A program made the translations under genes and the position numbers. A stretch of DNA of 64,000 bases from Prostheceraeus crozeri (Eukaryota; Platyhelminthes; Polycladida; Euryleptidae). Below the pieces are notes generated by a model. That model was not told the DNA's origin and made no database searches. It saw only the letters and a program-made list of their open reading frames with translations. Of this stretch, positions 56,730-63,724 are shown piece after piece. The DNA lies in the NCBI GenBank assembly GCA_907163375.1, contig CAJQUW010008697.1, forward strand, positions 56,753 to 120,752, read 5' to 3'. Numbering within the stretch: position 1 is the stretch's first letter; every line of letters begins with the position of its first letter.

Positions 56730-57191
56730 TTATTTCAAATCATGATAGAACTTATAAATCATTTTTTCATTAGAGGATGGATTACATGAAAAGTTTTGAA
56801 TAATAGATGCAAATCGAGATACATGTAAACGTTTTAAGATGAAGTACAGTACAAAAGCACCACACGTTGATGAAAGTGGATGTTGTAGTATGCGTTCATT
56901 TCGCTGATATTGACGCGTATGTTTTCTCAACCACTGCTGTGTTGGTATATTTGGAGGTTGAGCAAGAGAGTCAAATAGTTCACCACGTCGGTCTTCTCCA
57001 ATAAAGATCGCTTTCCAATGCTCACCGCCTAAATTCTGCGAATGAGTGTTTAGCACAATAAAGATGGGATAGTGATTTACTGCAGGTGGTAAGGTATCGA
57101 GTGAATAGACATTATCGAAAGCTTTCAACGTCGCTTCGTCTGCATTACGCTGCACTTTAGTCTTAATATCGTCAGCAGTCAACCAACTCAT
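56730..57191 (-). CDS. PRO: Adenain/Ulp1-like cysteine protease (153 aa)
   Basis: ATG at 57191, overlapping the capsid gene stop by one base (TAATG). The catalytic triad order is visible: His in GGEHWKAIF (about residue 58), Asp in LFDSLAQPP (about 74), and an oxyanion Gln with Cys in LQHPLSSTCGAFVLYF (about 103-110). These are the marks of the adenovirus maturation protease family. In the element it should cleave capsid and core proteins at Gly-Gly sites. The length is shorter than adenain (about 200) but common for Polintons. Confidence 0.9.
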   Translation of the reverse strand: MSWLTADDIKTKVQRNADEATLKAFDNVYSLDTLPPAVNHYPIFIVLNTHSQNLGGEHWKAIFIGEDRRGELFDSLAQPPNIPTQQWLRKHTRQYQRNERILQHPLSSTCGAFVLYFILKRLHVSRFASIIQNFSCNPSSNEKMIYKFYHDLK

Positions 57192-58468
57192 TAACGATTA
57201 TACTGAAGAATCACGTCACGATACTTTGTAATTTCAATGTTTGAATCGAAGACTGCATAAATTAATACATTGATCGTCTCAGGTAGTGTTCTTTTGAACG
57301 TCAAATCCAAACGAATATTATGAGGCACGTTCGCTTGATGATAGGGTGCACTAATATCGCTGTCAGCAGTCAAATCAAATGCATAAATAGTATATCCACT
57401 CTTAAAGTCTTTCATAGTCAGTCCGTTGGTGTCATCCGTATTGTAAAAGCCAAAGACATCCATAAAATCAACATAACTGCGCATAAATTGATCCGCAGCA
57501 AAATGTGGTTTGTAGGGTGGACCAGGATGACTCACACCATTTACACGTAAAGCAATTTCACTTAACTGATTGTGTTTAAAATTGAAAGGATTCTTCTTTA
57601 TATTACCATTAAATGCATCATTTTCAACCATTGCCACCATGAGGAGCTTCGGTGCTTCCGATGGAAAGAGGCCATCTTTCATGAAACTCTTTTGATCTTT
57701 AGGAATTGTAAAGGTGAGAAGCTTTGTATGCTGAACGGGGTAAATGGCATTTTGGCGATTAAGACCTTCAGCATGTCCTCTAATGACACTTGGATTCGGT
57801 ACTACTCGACGAATGTAAAGTGCAATATCTTCCACATGAATTCTAAAATTGTCAACTTTAGCAAATGCATTCAGCGCAAATTCAGGCTTATTCAATGTCA
57901 GCTTGAGTCGCATGCTGGTATTACAGAGTAAAAACTTTGACTGTCTAAAGAAGTCTAAATTTAGCGGACCATATAGCTGACATACTCTACTATCTTTAAT
58001 CATAGCAGATCGCTTTACAAAGCCACTGTTTGTTTCAACATCAAATTTTCCTGCTTCATCTCTGTACCATCCCATGGCTTCCATATGACTTTTTTGTGCT
58101 GCTGGATGAAACTGTGATACATGATTGAAATATGATTTATAGGGATAATCGCTTTGACCACCTTCCACCTGCTGCTCTCCAATCGTTAGAGAAACATCAC
58201 GAAGTAATGTAGTCAATGGTAAATTGTTCAGCCCAACTTTATGTGCATCGTCAATAGCAGTTCCATCTGCTTGCTGAATTCTAAACCTCAAATCAAGCAT
58301 CGCATAACTCAAATCTATGTAGTCATCACTACCACCAGGAATAACAAATTCAATGGGGCCAGCATTCTCAGCTGTTCGAGGATGATAATCTACAATACTT
58401 GAACTAAGAATATCTGTCTGTATGGCTTGTTGATCGAACAAACAAAAACCGGAAGTTTTACACTCCAT
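57191..58468 (-). CDS. MCP: Major capsid protein, probable double jelly-roll (425 aa)
   Basis: ATG at 58468, two bases after the stop of the basic protein gene. Beta-rich throughout. The first half has PIEFVIPGGSDDYIDLSYAM, then NLPLTTLLRDVSLTIGEQQV. The second half repeats the layout with LLTFTIPKDQK and LSEIALRVNGVSHPGP. Two such halves fit the double jelly-roll capsid proteins of Polintons, virophages and adenovirus-like viruses. The position next to the protease and a pX/pVI-like protein supports this. Its final segment (LTFKRTLPETINVLIYAVFDS) is typical of the family known in databases from worm element F54H12.2. Confidence 0.75.
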   Translation of the reverse strand: MECKTSGFCLFDQQAIQTDILSSSIVDYHPRTAENAGPIEFVIPGGSDDYIDLSYAMLDLRFRIQQADGTAIDDAHKVGLNNLPLTTLLRDVSLTIGEQQVEGGQSDYPYKSYFNHVSQFHPAAQKSHMEAMGWYRDEAGKFDVETNSGFVKRSAMIKDSRVCQLYGPLNLDFFRQSKFLLCNTSMRLKLTLNKPEFALNAFAKVDNFRIHVEDIALYIRRVVPNPSVIRGHAEGLNRQNAIYPVQHTKLLTFTIPKDQKSFMKDGLFPSEAPKLLMVAMVENDAFNGNIKKNPFNFKHNQLSEIALRVNGVSHPGPPYKPHFAADQFMRSYVDFMDVFGFYNTDDTNGLTMKDFKSGYTIYAFDLTADSDISAPYHQANVPHNIRLDLTFKRTLPETINVLIYAVFDSNIEITKYRDVILQYNR

Positions 58469-58470
58469 GA

Positions 58471-58932
58471 TTAGAAGTTATAGCAGCGTCGTCGTTTAGC
58501 GCCTGATGAATGATTAGAGCCTCTGCGACGTTTGCGTGAATGCCTTTTGACTGAAGATCGCACCTTACCAGCTCCGCGATGTTTCCTCCTTCCTTTTTTC
58601 ATTCGTTTAGGTGATTTCTTTCCTTGAGTAACACCAGCAAAGGTCTGCTTCAATGTTTTTAAACCGCGTTCCTTCCCACGATTCAACAAACTGCTCTTAA
58701 AACTTCTACCTCTGGAAAGATCACTAGCAACATCACCAGCAAAGCCAACGGCATTACTTAAAACATTTCGTTTTAAAGATCTACCGACGTTGGATATGAG
58801 AGGTGCTACAACAGATTTCAGTGCACCAAGTATGCTACCTCCACGTTGGCGGCGAGCGCCGATGTAAATTTGTCCTCCACCACTTACATAGGAGGGTCGT
58901 GAATAAATGAGGCAGTTGGATTCATAGCTCAA
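58471..58932 (-). CDS. Basic Gly-Gly protein, adenovirus pVI/pX-like (about 153 aa)
   Basis: The frame has no ATG. It opens after TAG 58936-58938 with GATTTGAGC, so it needs a TTG start or splicing (a TAACTAAC branch-like site and TTTAG acceptor lie just upstream). Residues about 20-50 hold SGGGQIYIGARRQRGGSILG followed by an amphipathic helix (ALKSVVAPLISNVGRSL). The C-terminal half is extremely basic (KRHSRKRRRGS). A GG site before an amphipathic helix plus a basic tail resembles adenovirus pVI/pX-type proteins, which are cut by the protease and bind DNA or membranes. It lies two bases before the capsid gene. Confidence 0.65.
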   Translation of the reverse strand: MSYESNCLIYSRPSYVSGGGQIYIGARRQRGGSILGALKSVVAPLISNVGRSLKRNVLSNAVGFAGDVASDLSRGRSFKSSLLNRGKERGLKTLKQTFAGVTQGKKSPKRMKKGRRKHRGAGKVRSSVKRHSRKRRRGSNHSSGAKRRRCYNF

Positions 58933-58966
58933 ATCCTAAACATTGTTAGTTACAACTTTGCATGAA

Positions 58967-60187
58967 TCACTGTCGATCACTTAGATGAAAGATGTCGGCA
59001 CGACGCATCCAAGAGTTCATACTTGAAGGATAACCAGTCCATTTAACAAGACACCATTCTTCACCTTGCCGTTTTTTACATCGAATGATTTTCTCTACCA
59101 AATATGTTTCACTTTCAGTGACTACCTCAATCTCATCGCGGTAAAAGCTACCCTCAATTTCTTCATTATCGTAATCTTTCAACTTGTAGGTGGTCGGAGA
59201 GTCTTTTTGATTAATCTTTGATACTGTAAATACCTCCTCTGTCCAATTCGGAAGGTACCCTTTAGCAAAAACACTTTTCACTTTTGAGATACGAACTTTA
59301 TCACCAATTTTCACATCACTTTTCACATGAGTGCGTTTACGTTGGAATGATTCGCGCACTTTATCTACATTGTCAGCATTTACATCTACTGGTCTGAGTC
59401 CAATAGAACGATGGATAGAGTGATTGTAGGCATGGAGTGTATCTTGTAGAACCTTTGTCCAATTTTGAGTCAAGTTGGCAGTAAAATGTCGCCACAAGCG
59501 ATTTTTTAATGTGCGATTAAAACGTTCAACAAGTGCAGCTTTATACGCACTCTTTACACTAAACAACTCAATGTCATGCCTCTCAAATAATCTTCTCACA
59601 TGCTGATTTTCAAACTCTTTTCCTTGATCACTCTGAATTCTTTTTGGAATGCGACCTTCTCGAAAAATTGTTTGGAATGCTTTTGCTACTCCTTTCCCTT
59701 CTTTAGTTTTTAAAGGTTGAGCCCACGCATAACGCGAGAAAATATCAATGACGGTTAAAATAAAATTATTACCCGAGTTATGTTTTGAAATGGAGGCAAC
59801 ATCGCACAAATCTGCTTGCCACTGTTCATCGATGTCATGAACAATATAATGGCGGGTGCGGTACTTCTTTTTCGCTTGTTTGTGGAGTGTATAGGTAGCC
59901 TGACCCTTTAACCATCGTTTCACTTGTGATTGTGGAAGACCACTCGCTTTCGATAATTTCTTGATAGATGCAAATCCTGCCGGATGTTTGACATCATAAT
60001 AGATTGACTTCAAACGTTCAGTCGATGACGACTGATTTTTTTTTCTCCTTCTCATCCTTTTGTTTTCTTGCCTTTCTACATTTACAACAACTGCAGCATT
60101 TAGCTTTAGCGGTTTTGCAATCGTGTTCACATTGCTTAGGGGTTTCATTGTGAGAGCTGGCGCAGCAAGTGCAAGTGACAACGACAT
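58967..60187 (-). CDS. INT: Retroviral-like integrase with chromodomain
   Basis: The DDE integrase starts with a helix-turn-helix-like region (ASIKKLSKASGLPQSQVKRW), then the core: Asp in WQADLCDVAS, Asp in IQSDQGKEFEN, and Glu in AALVERFNRTLK, giving D,D-35-E. An SH3-like part follows (VKIGDKVRISK), then a C-terminal chromodomain (VEKIIRCKKRQGEEWCLVKW). It inserts the linear element DNA into the genome. The first 45 or so residues of this frame (to the A-run at 60035-60043) read unlike the family; the real N terminus is probably the Cys-rich frame at 60018-60233. Confidence 0.92.
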   Translation of the reverse strand: MSLSLALAAPALTMKPLSNVNTIAKPLKLNAAVVVNVERQENKRMRRRKKNQSSSTERLKSIYYDVKHPAGFASIKKLSKASGLPQSQVKRWLKGQATYTLHKQAKKKYRTRHYIVHDIDEQWQADLCDVASISKHNSGNNFILTVIDIFSRYAWAQPLKTKEGKGVAKAFQTIFREGRIPKRIQSDQGKEFENQHVRRLFERHDIELFSVKSAYKAALVERFNRTLKNRLWRHFTANLTQNWTKVLQDTLHAYNHSIHRSIGLRPVDVNADNVDKVRESFQRKRTHVKSDVKIGDKVRISKVKSVFAKGYLPNWTEEVFTVSKINQKDSPTTYKLKDYDNEEIEGSFYRDEIEVVTESETYLVEKIIRCKKRQGEEWCLVKWTGYPSSMNSWMRRADIFHLSDRQ

Positions 60188-60233
60188 TCACCTCTGGCGG
60201 CTCATTACATGGCAAGCAACACATCTGCTTCAT
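60018..60233 (-). CDS. Cys-rich N-terminal domain of integrase, out of frame by one base
   Basis: ATG at 60233, one base after the stop of the previous gene. The frame is rich in Cys pairs (MCCLPC, TCTCC, CEHDC, CCSCCKC) and then Lys, and ends in the nine-A run that also lies in the integrase frame. One A fewer would bring both into one frame. Polinton integrases often start with a Cys/His-rich zinc region, so this is probably the true N terminus. Alternatively it is a separate 71-residue protein. Confidence 0.6.
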   Translation of the reverse strand: MKQMCCLPCNEPPEVNVVVTCTCCASSHNETPKQCEHDCKTAKAKCCSCCKCRKARKQKDEKEKKKSVVID

Positions 60234-60234
60234 A

Positions 60235-60735
60235 TTAATAGTCTGAGAACATGTATTTCCTAGGAGGAGCTGTTTTACGTTTTCCTTTTACTAGTTTTAG
60301 TGATGATGTAGATCTACGTCGAGTTCTTCCTCTTGTTTGCTTAGTGAGTGTGGGAGGGGATGTAGCAGGTGACGTCTTAAACCAATTTGTTGGCATTTTC
60401 ATCGTCTGAAGCATTAGAGCAGTAGCCACTGTTGAATCAAGTTCTTTCAATGTCTCATTATTTAAAGCAAATTTTGGCACATTATGCTTTTTCAATAGTT
60501 TAAGAAAGTATGACCAACCAGGTGGAACATAGCCCTGACGGCGCTTTCTACGTGTCGCATACTGAATCAAGTCTTCATAACGTGAAGCATCAATCACTTT
60601 ATTTTCATCTGTAATGATTTCTCCTCTATCATTTACATTGAGATGGGGTTCAATACTGTTGAAAAGAGATATGGCATGTGCGCGAGATGCTAAAGGTGTA
60701 GCAGTCGATACAGAGTCACGCATCTTATTCTTCAA
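60235..60735 (-). CDS. Conserved Polinton small protein, C-terminal type (about 163-166 aa)
   Basis: No ATG at 60735 (it would be TTG); the first ATG is at 60726-60724. It carries a block found in many Polinton ORFs: DASRYEDLIQYATRRKRRQ, PPGWSYFLKLLKKHNVPKFAL, followed by a Lys/Arg-rich, Thr/Ser-rich tail (TRGRTRRRSTSS). The function is unknown. In other elements I recall this block and the one in the 64-residue gene upstream as one protein, so they may have been split by a frame change here. Confidence 0.6.
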   Translation of the reverse strand: MKNKMRDSVSTATPLASRAHAISLFNSIEPHLNVNDRGEIITDENKVIDASRYEDLIQYATRRKRRQGYVPPGWSYFLKLLKKHNVPKFALNNETLKELDSTVATALMLQTMKMPTNWFKTSPATSPPTLTKQTRGRTRRRSTSSLKLVKGKRKTAPPRKYMFSDY

Positions 60736-60926
60736 GTTTTCAATTGCTCAACAGTTTCCGATTGTAATAATACAGCACGATGTGGATCTTTGATGTGAAC
60801 ATTTTGCTGATAATCTATTTCTTTCCTATACATTTGATTTGCAAGAGGTTGCTTTACTTGCTGCATGGCAGTCAATTGTACATATTCATCCTGAGGAATA
60901 ACAATCATGCGAGAATAAGAACTCAT
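60732..60926 (-). CDS. Conserved Polinton small protein, N-terminal type (64 aa)
   Basis: ATG 60926-60924 overlaps the TGA of the ATPase gene (ATGA). It reads MIVIPQDEYVQL, then a Gln-rich stretch. Proteins that begin with MxLVPxxxYxxL occur in Polintons as the N terminus of the neighbouring 60235 protein. The stop TGA overlaps the start of that next frame. Confidence 0.55.
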   Translation of the reverse strand: MSSYSRMIVIPQDEYVQLTAMQQVKQPLANQMYRKEIDYQQNVHIKDPHRAVLLQSETVEQLKT

Positions 60927-61540
60927 AGTTTGTAGATAATCATGGGAGTTTTCAAAATATCACTTCGAAATCTAAATTCTTCCGGACACTCTTGCGTAAA
61001 GTCAATGAATAAGTAACCGTATGGTTTTTCAGTAGCTGCTTGAAAAATTTCAATTAAGGCTTTTGATCCTCTGGGTGCAACTTGTCGCGCTAAAATTTCA
61101 AATTGACTTTTATCTCGCGGATTCTTGAAAATAGCATAATAGTGTGTATTCAGGTTTCGTGTACGAGCTTCTTTTCCATCAGGAAACAAATTTTGTGTGA
61201 TATAGATGATAAAGCACCTTTTATGATGTGCTGCGCGAGTGAACATATCTGTAACATCTTTTGAATTCTTACTTTCTTTTAATAAATCATCCAATACAAC
61301 AACATCATTAGACTGAAGTTTATCCACTGGAATAATTCCTTCATGTCGAATAAAGTTGCGACTTTGCAATTCCTGAAACAGCGACGGTTGATAAATACCA
61401 TAACACCAAATCACTCGATTGATAGGTTCCTTAAACAACTCCCTTCTTTTATCCAATAAATTCAGCGTGAAAACAGTTTTACCTGCATGAGATGGACCTG
61501 ATACAGTCAGAACTTTATCACATTGAAGTCTGAAATCCAT
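60923..61540 (-). CDS. ATP: DNA packaging ATPase (FtsK/HerA, A32-like; 205 aa)
   Basis: The first in-frame ATG is 61540 (MDFRLQCDKVLTVSGPSHAG); the longer frame to 61588 would use TTG. Walker A is GPSHAGKT (about residue 15), Walker B VVVLDDLL (about 80), and a sensor-like block is IIYITQNLF (about 115). This is the packaging ATPase that pumps the DNA into virion shells in Polintons, virophages and poxviruses. ATGCAAAT lies 21 bases upstream of the start. It overlaps the next gene by ATGA. Confidence 0.92.
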   Translation of the reverse strand: MDFRLQCDKVLTVSGPSHAGKTVFTLNLLDKRRELFKEPINRVIWCYGIYQPSLFQELQSRNFIRHEGIIPVDKLQSNDVVVLDDLLKESKNSKDVTDMFTRAAHHKRCFIIYITQNLFPDGKEARTRNLNTHYYAIFKNPRDKSQFEILARQVAPRGSKALIEIFQAATEKPYGYLFIDFTQECPEEFRFRSDILKTPMIIYKL

Positions 61541-61571
61541 TTTATTACTTTGAGATTCAACATTTGCATAA

Positions 61572-61913
61572 TTAACGCTTAGAGCCAAAGATATTACCCA
61601 ATAGGTTGCCCACGGCAGGAGCTATCATTGGAAGTATTGCTGAAAGGAAACCGCCCTTTTGTGTTAGAGTTTTCCTCTTTCTTTGAAGGGTGACTTTAGG
61701 ATTGGAGATGAAACGCAATTTCGTAGCATATCGCTTAAGTAACTTTCGTTGTTTTGGCGCTAATTTCTTCGTCCTCAACTTTCTCACATGAGAAATAATT
61801 TCACAAATGAATTTATCGTTGGCATGTCGTATAGCATTGTATCGCTGATTTGCTTTCATTCGTCGGAGAGCTTGAATGGCTGAAGAAAACTTTTGACTTT
61901 TACGTTTCGCCAT
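61572..61913 (-). CDS. Small basic protein with C-terminal GG-amphipathic helix (113 aa)
   Basis: ATG at 61913. It begins MAKRKSQKFSSAIQALRRM and is Lys/Arg-rich and helical up to about residue 85. It ends with QKGGFLSAILPMIAPAVGNL and LLGNIFGSKR. Proteins of this type are frequent in Polintons next to the ATPase. The GG before a hydrophobic helix resembles a protease-processed, membrane-active peptide. The function is unproven. ATGCAAAT at 61952-61959 lies 38 bases upstream. Confidence 0.65.
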   Translation of the reverse strand: MAKRKSQKFSSAIQALRRMKANQRYNAIRHANDKFICEIISHVRKLRTKKLAPKQRKLLKRYATKLRFISNPKVTLQRKRKTLTQKGGFLSAILPMIAPAVGNLLGNIFGSKR

Positions 61914-61964
61914 TTTCCGTGTTAGTCTTTGCTAAAACCTATCTTTACCACATTTGCATAGGTA

Positions 61965-62153
61965 CTAACTATTGCGACATAAGTGACACTCGAAATGAGC
62001 AATGTCACAGTGGTTACATTTGCAAAGTTGAATGCAATTACGTATGAAACAGCGTTGACAAAAAGCATGCTTACATCTCTTGAAGATGCGCTTTTCATTT
62101 CCATCCTTTCGCTTACATACATCACAACACACAGTTTTCACCGTTACTGATGT
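61965..62153 (-). CDS. RING-like zinc finger fragment without ATG (62 codons)
   Basis: The frame opens after a TAG at 62154 and stops at 61965. It contains CCDVCKRKDG, then RIFKRCKHAFCQRCF, CIQLCKCNHC and CHLC: C-x2-C, C-x-H-x3-C-x2-C and further C-x2-C pairs, a RING-like pattern. There is no start codon; CTATAG just before it could be a splice acceptor. The competing 67-codon frame at 61922-62125 in another phase starts with ATG but has no motif. The spacing is similar to the RING at the end of the 63370 gene, so the two may be paralogues. It could be an exon or a decayed gene. Confidence 0.45.
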   Translation of the reverse strand, partial: TSVTVKTVCCDVCKRKDGNEKRIFKRCKHAFCQRCFIRNCIQLCKCNHCDIAHFECHLCRNS

Positions 62154-62291
62154 CTATAGCAAGTCTTTTTGAAGATATGAATTTGCTAGCCTTTTCTAAA
62201 TAATAGACACATGTACAGAAGGAATATACTTCGAGAGTGAGCAGACATAGCTCGAAAACCAGTTGTGCTACAATCAAGTACCACTGCATTT

Positions 62292-62702
62292 TCAATTTTT
62301 CTTTATGGAAAGTTGAATGTGAATATCTGAAATCGCTTCAATCACTAGACTGCTACCATGATGGTTGAATGCGTTAAGACGTTCAGCATTTTTTATCATA
62401 TGTCTTTTAAAAAATTCTTCGGGGTGATCTACCACTTCCATTGAATAAGAAGCAAAATGGAAAGAGCGACTTTCCACCTCTTCCTTTCCAAAATGACTAA
62501 ACTTAATTTTCGCAACTAATCGCGCCATGACAATGCTATCAGAGAATGTATTCATTAACTCTAGAAATAGAGTGCTAGCATCTTCGACCACTGCTTCGAT
62601 GTCGGTCTCATCTTTATGAAAATTTATCACATAATCTTGAACAGCTCCTTTTAAACTTTGCCTATGAAAATGTAATGTTCCGCAGTCGTTTGAGAAAGAC
62701 AT
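62292..62702 (-). CDS. Unknown Polinton protein (136 aa)
   Basis: ATG at 62702; ATGCAATG, a near match to the ATGCAAA motif, lies 23 bases upstream. The mixed alpha/beta protein includes GAVQDYVINFHKDETDIEAV, RLVAKIKFSHFGKEEVESRS and HFASYSMEVV. The layout recalls the region between the N-terminal fingers and the exonuclease domain of POLB-like proteins in arthropod elements, but the match is weak. The function is unknown. Confidence 0.5.
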   Translation of the reverse strand: MSFSNDCGTLHFHRQSLKGAVQDYVINFHKDETDIEAVVEDASTLFLELMNTFSDSIVMARLVAKIKFSHFGKEEVESRSFHFASYSMEVVDHPEEFFKRHMIKNAERLNAFNHHGSSLVIEAISDIHIQLSIKKN

Positions 62703-62786
62703 GATCGCCCTTTATCTAAACCATCCATTGCATGAAAACAACTCTTCTCATAGTAACATTTATTGAATAATAGTAACAAGCATGCA

Positions 62787-63317
62787 TTATAAATCAATGG
62801 TTTGAAAGAGATAAAATAGATACAGCTGGTAACTATCATACAGCGAGCAATGATGACCATACAGGACTTTGGCAGTGTTGAGGTAAGGAGGAAAGAAGCA
62901 TTGGTTATGAACGTAGCTACTACAACGAACAGACAAAATAGGAACACACAAATCCTTAAAACGTTTCGTGACTTCATGATAATGTTGATTCACTCTACTA
63001 TCCCAAGGTGGGAGCAAAATATCATCAATGATTAGATTGGGAAATACTTTCCTCTCCTTACCAGGATTATTACAAAAGATGCGTATAACATTGAAAGCAG
63101 CTAACCATCGTTTATAGTCAATAAGAAGAGCACTTTCACAAGAAAAGCCATAGTCTTGCAAATATTTCAGATTAAGTCCATGAATGTGTTTTCTCGCCCA
63201 TTGATCAACATTGGGATTGCAGTTGGCATGTTGATGATAGACACTGACAATCTGATATGTCCAATTGTTCATAGCAATAGCACTGAGCTCCTGTACAGGT
63301 TCACCCTCACAATCCAT
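62787..63317 (-). CDS. Putative DnaQ/DEDD-type exonuclease-like protein (176 aa)
   Basis: The frame reads MDCEGEPVQELSAIAM at the start. In the extended frame ASIIIF precedes the Met, a typical beta strand before a D-x-E motif. Then IHGLNLKYLQDYGF (compare the HGI block after strand 3 of DEDD exonucleases), NVIRIFCNNPGKE, and near the end HCSLYDSYQLYLFYLF with a final Asp. The order is that of a DEDD nuclease, although the middle Asp is not certain. The frame begins right after TTTTAG, so an upstream exon may supply the true start. It may be a nuclease or just a fold relative. Confidence 0.45.
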   Translation of the reverse strand: MDCEGEPVQELSAIAMNNWTYQIVSVYHQHANCNPNVDQWARKHIHGLNLKYLQDYGFSCESALLIDYKRWLAAFNVIRIFCNNPGKERKVFPNLIIDDILLPPWDSRVNQHYHEVTKRFKDLCVPILSVRCSSYVHNQCFFPPYLNTAKVLYGHHCSLYDSYQLYLFYLFQTIDL

Positions 63318-63369
63318 AAAAATGATGATAGAAGCCTAAAACGGAAATTTACACATCTAAGGAAACGTT

Positions 63370-63675
63370 CTATAACATATTACAAAATGAAGAATTACAT
63401 CGATGCTTTTCACGACAAAATACACAAATGATATGATGGCAACGAAGAAGTAAAATGTATCTAATAAGACCACGTCTACGACACTCAAAGCACATAAGCG
63501 AATTGTCATAGGGTAGAGTTAGGAAAGGACTAGTAATTCTCCTTCTTTGATTTGCGTTTTGATGCAGCATTCTTCTCCGACTTGCGCTTCGTACCACTGC
63601 TGTTAAGGATTTGATCAATTTATGTCGTCCACGTTGGGTGGTTTTGGGAATATATAGGATGGATTCCATATGCAT
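63370..63675 (-). CDS. RING-like finger protein (about 101 aa)
   Basis: The start is chosen at ATG 63675 (MHMESILYIPKTTQRGR); the frame stays open upstream to 63906 but there it overlaps the gene at 63725. The middle is basic (SASRRRMLHQNANQRRR). The C terminus has CFECRRRG, then LLLRCHHIICVFCREKHRC, a C-x2-C, C-H-H-x2-C-x2-C RING-like pattern. It is a probable ubiquitin-ligase-type or viral RING protein. The second half of the zinc site is short, so folding is uncertain. Confidence 0.5.
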   Translation of the reverse strand: MHMESILYIPKTTQRGRHKLIKSLTAVVRSASRRRMLHQNANQRRRITSPFLTLPYDNSLMCFECRRRGLIRYILLLRCHHIICVFCREKHRCNSSFCNML

Positions 63676-63724
63676 GGAGAGAGAGGCTATTTTATTATCC
63701 TTATGCGACCATAATATAGCCCAT

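Larger units (their letters stand above)
55443..61959. promoter_or_regulatory. ATGCAAA-type motif upstream of structural genes
   Basis: ATGCAAA plus A, G or T occurs at 54017-54024 (-), 55443-55450 (-), 55801-55808 (+), 58956-58963 (-), 61562-61569 (-) and 61952-61959 (-). Each lies 2-40 bases upstream of a gene start in the direction of transcription. The sequence equals or nearly equals the octamer bound by POU factors. None of these genes has a TATA box. Two further matches lie inside coding sequence (about 56806 and 59967). The promoter role is inferred. Confidence 0.45.

Noticed and set aside
61922..62125. 67-codon frame with ATG over the RING fragment
   Set aside because: Hydrophobic mirror reading. 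The Cys/His pattern is in the other phase.
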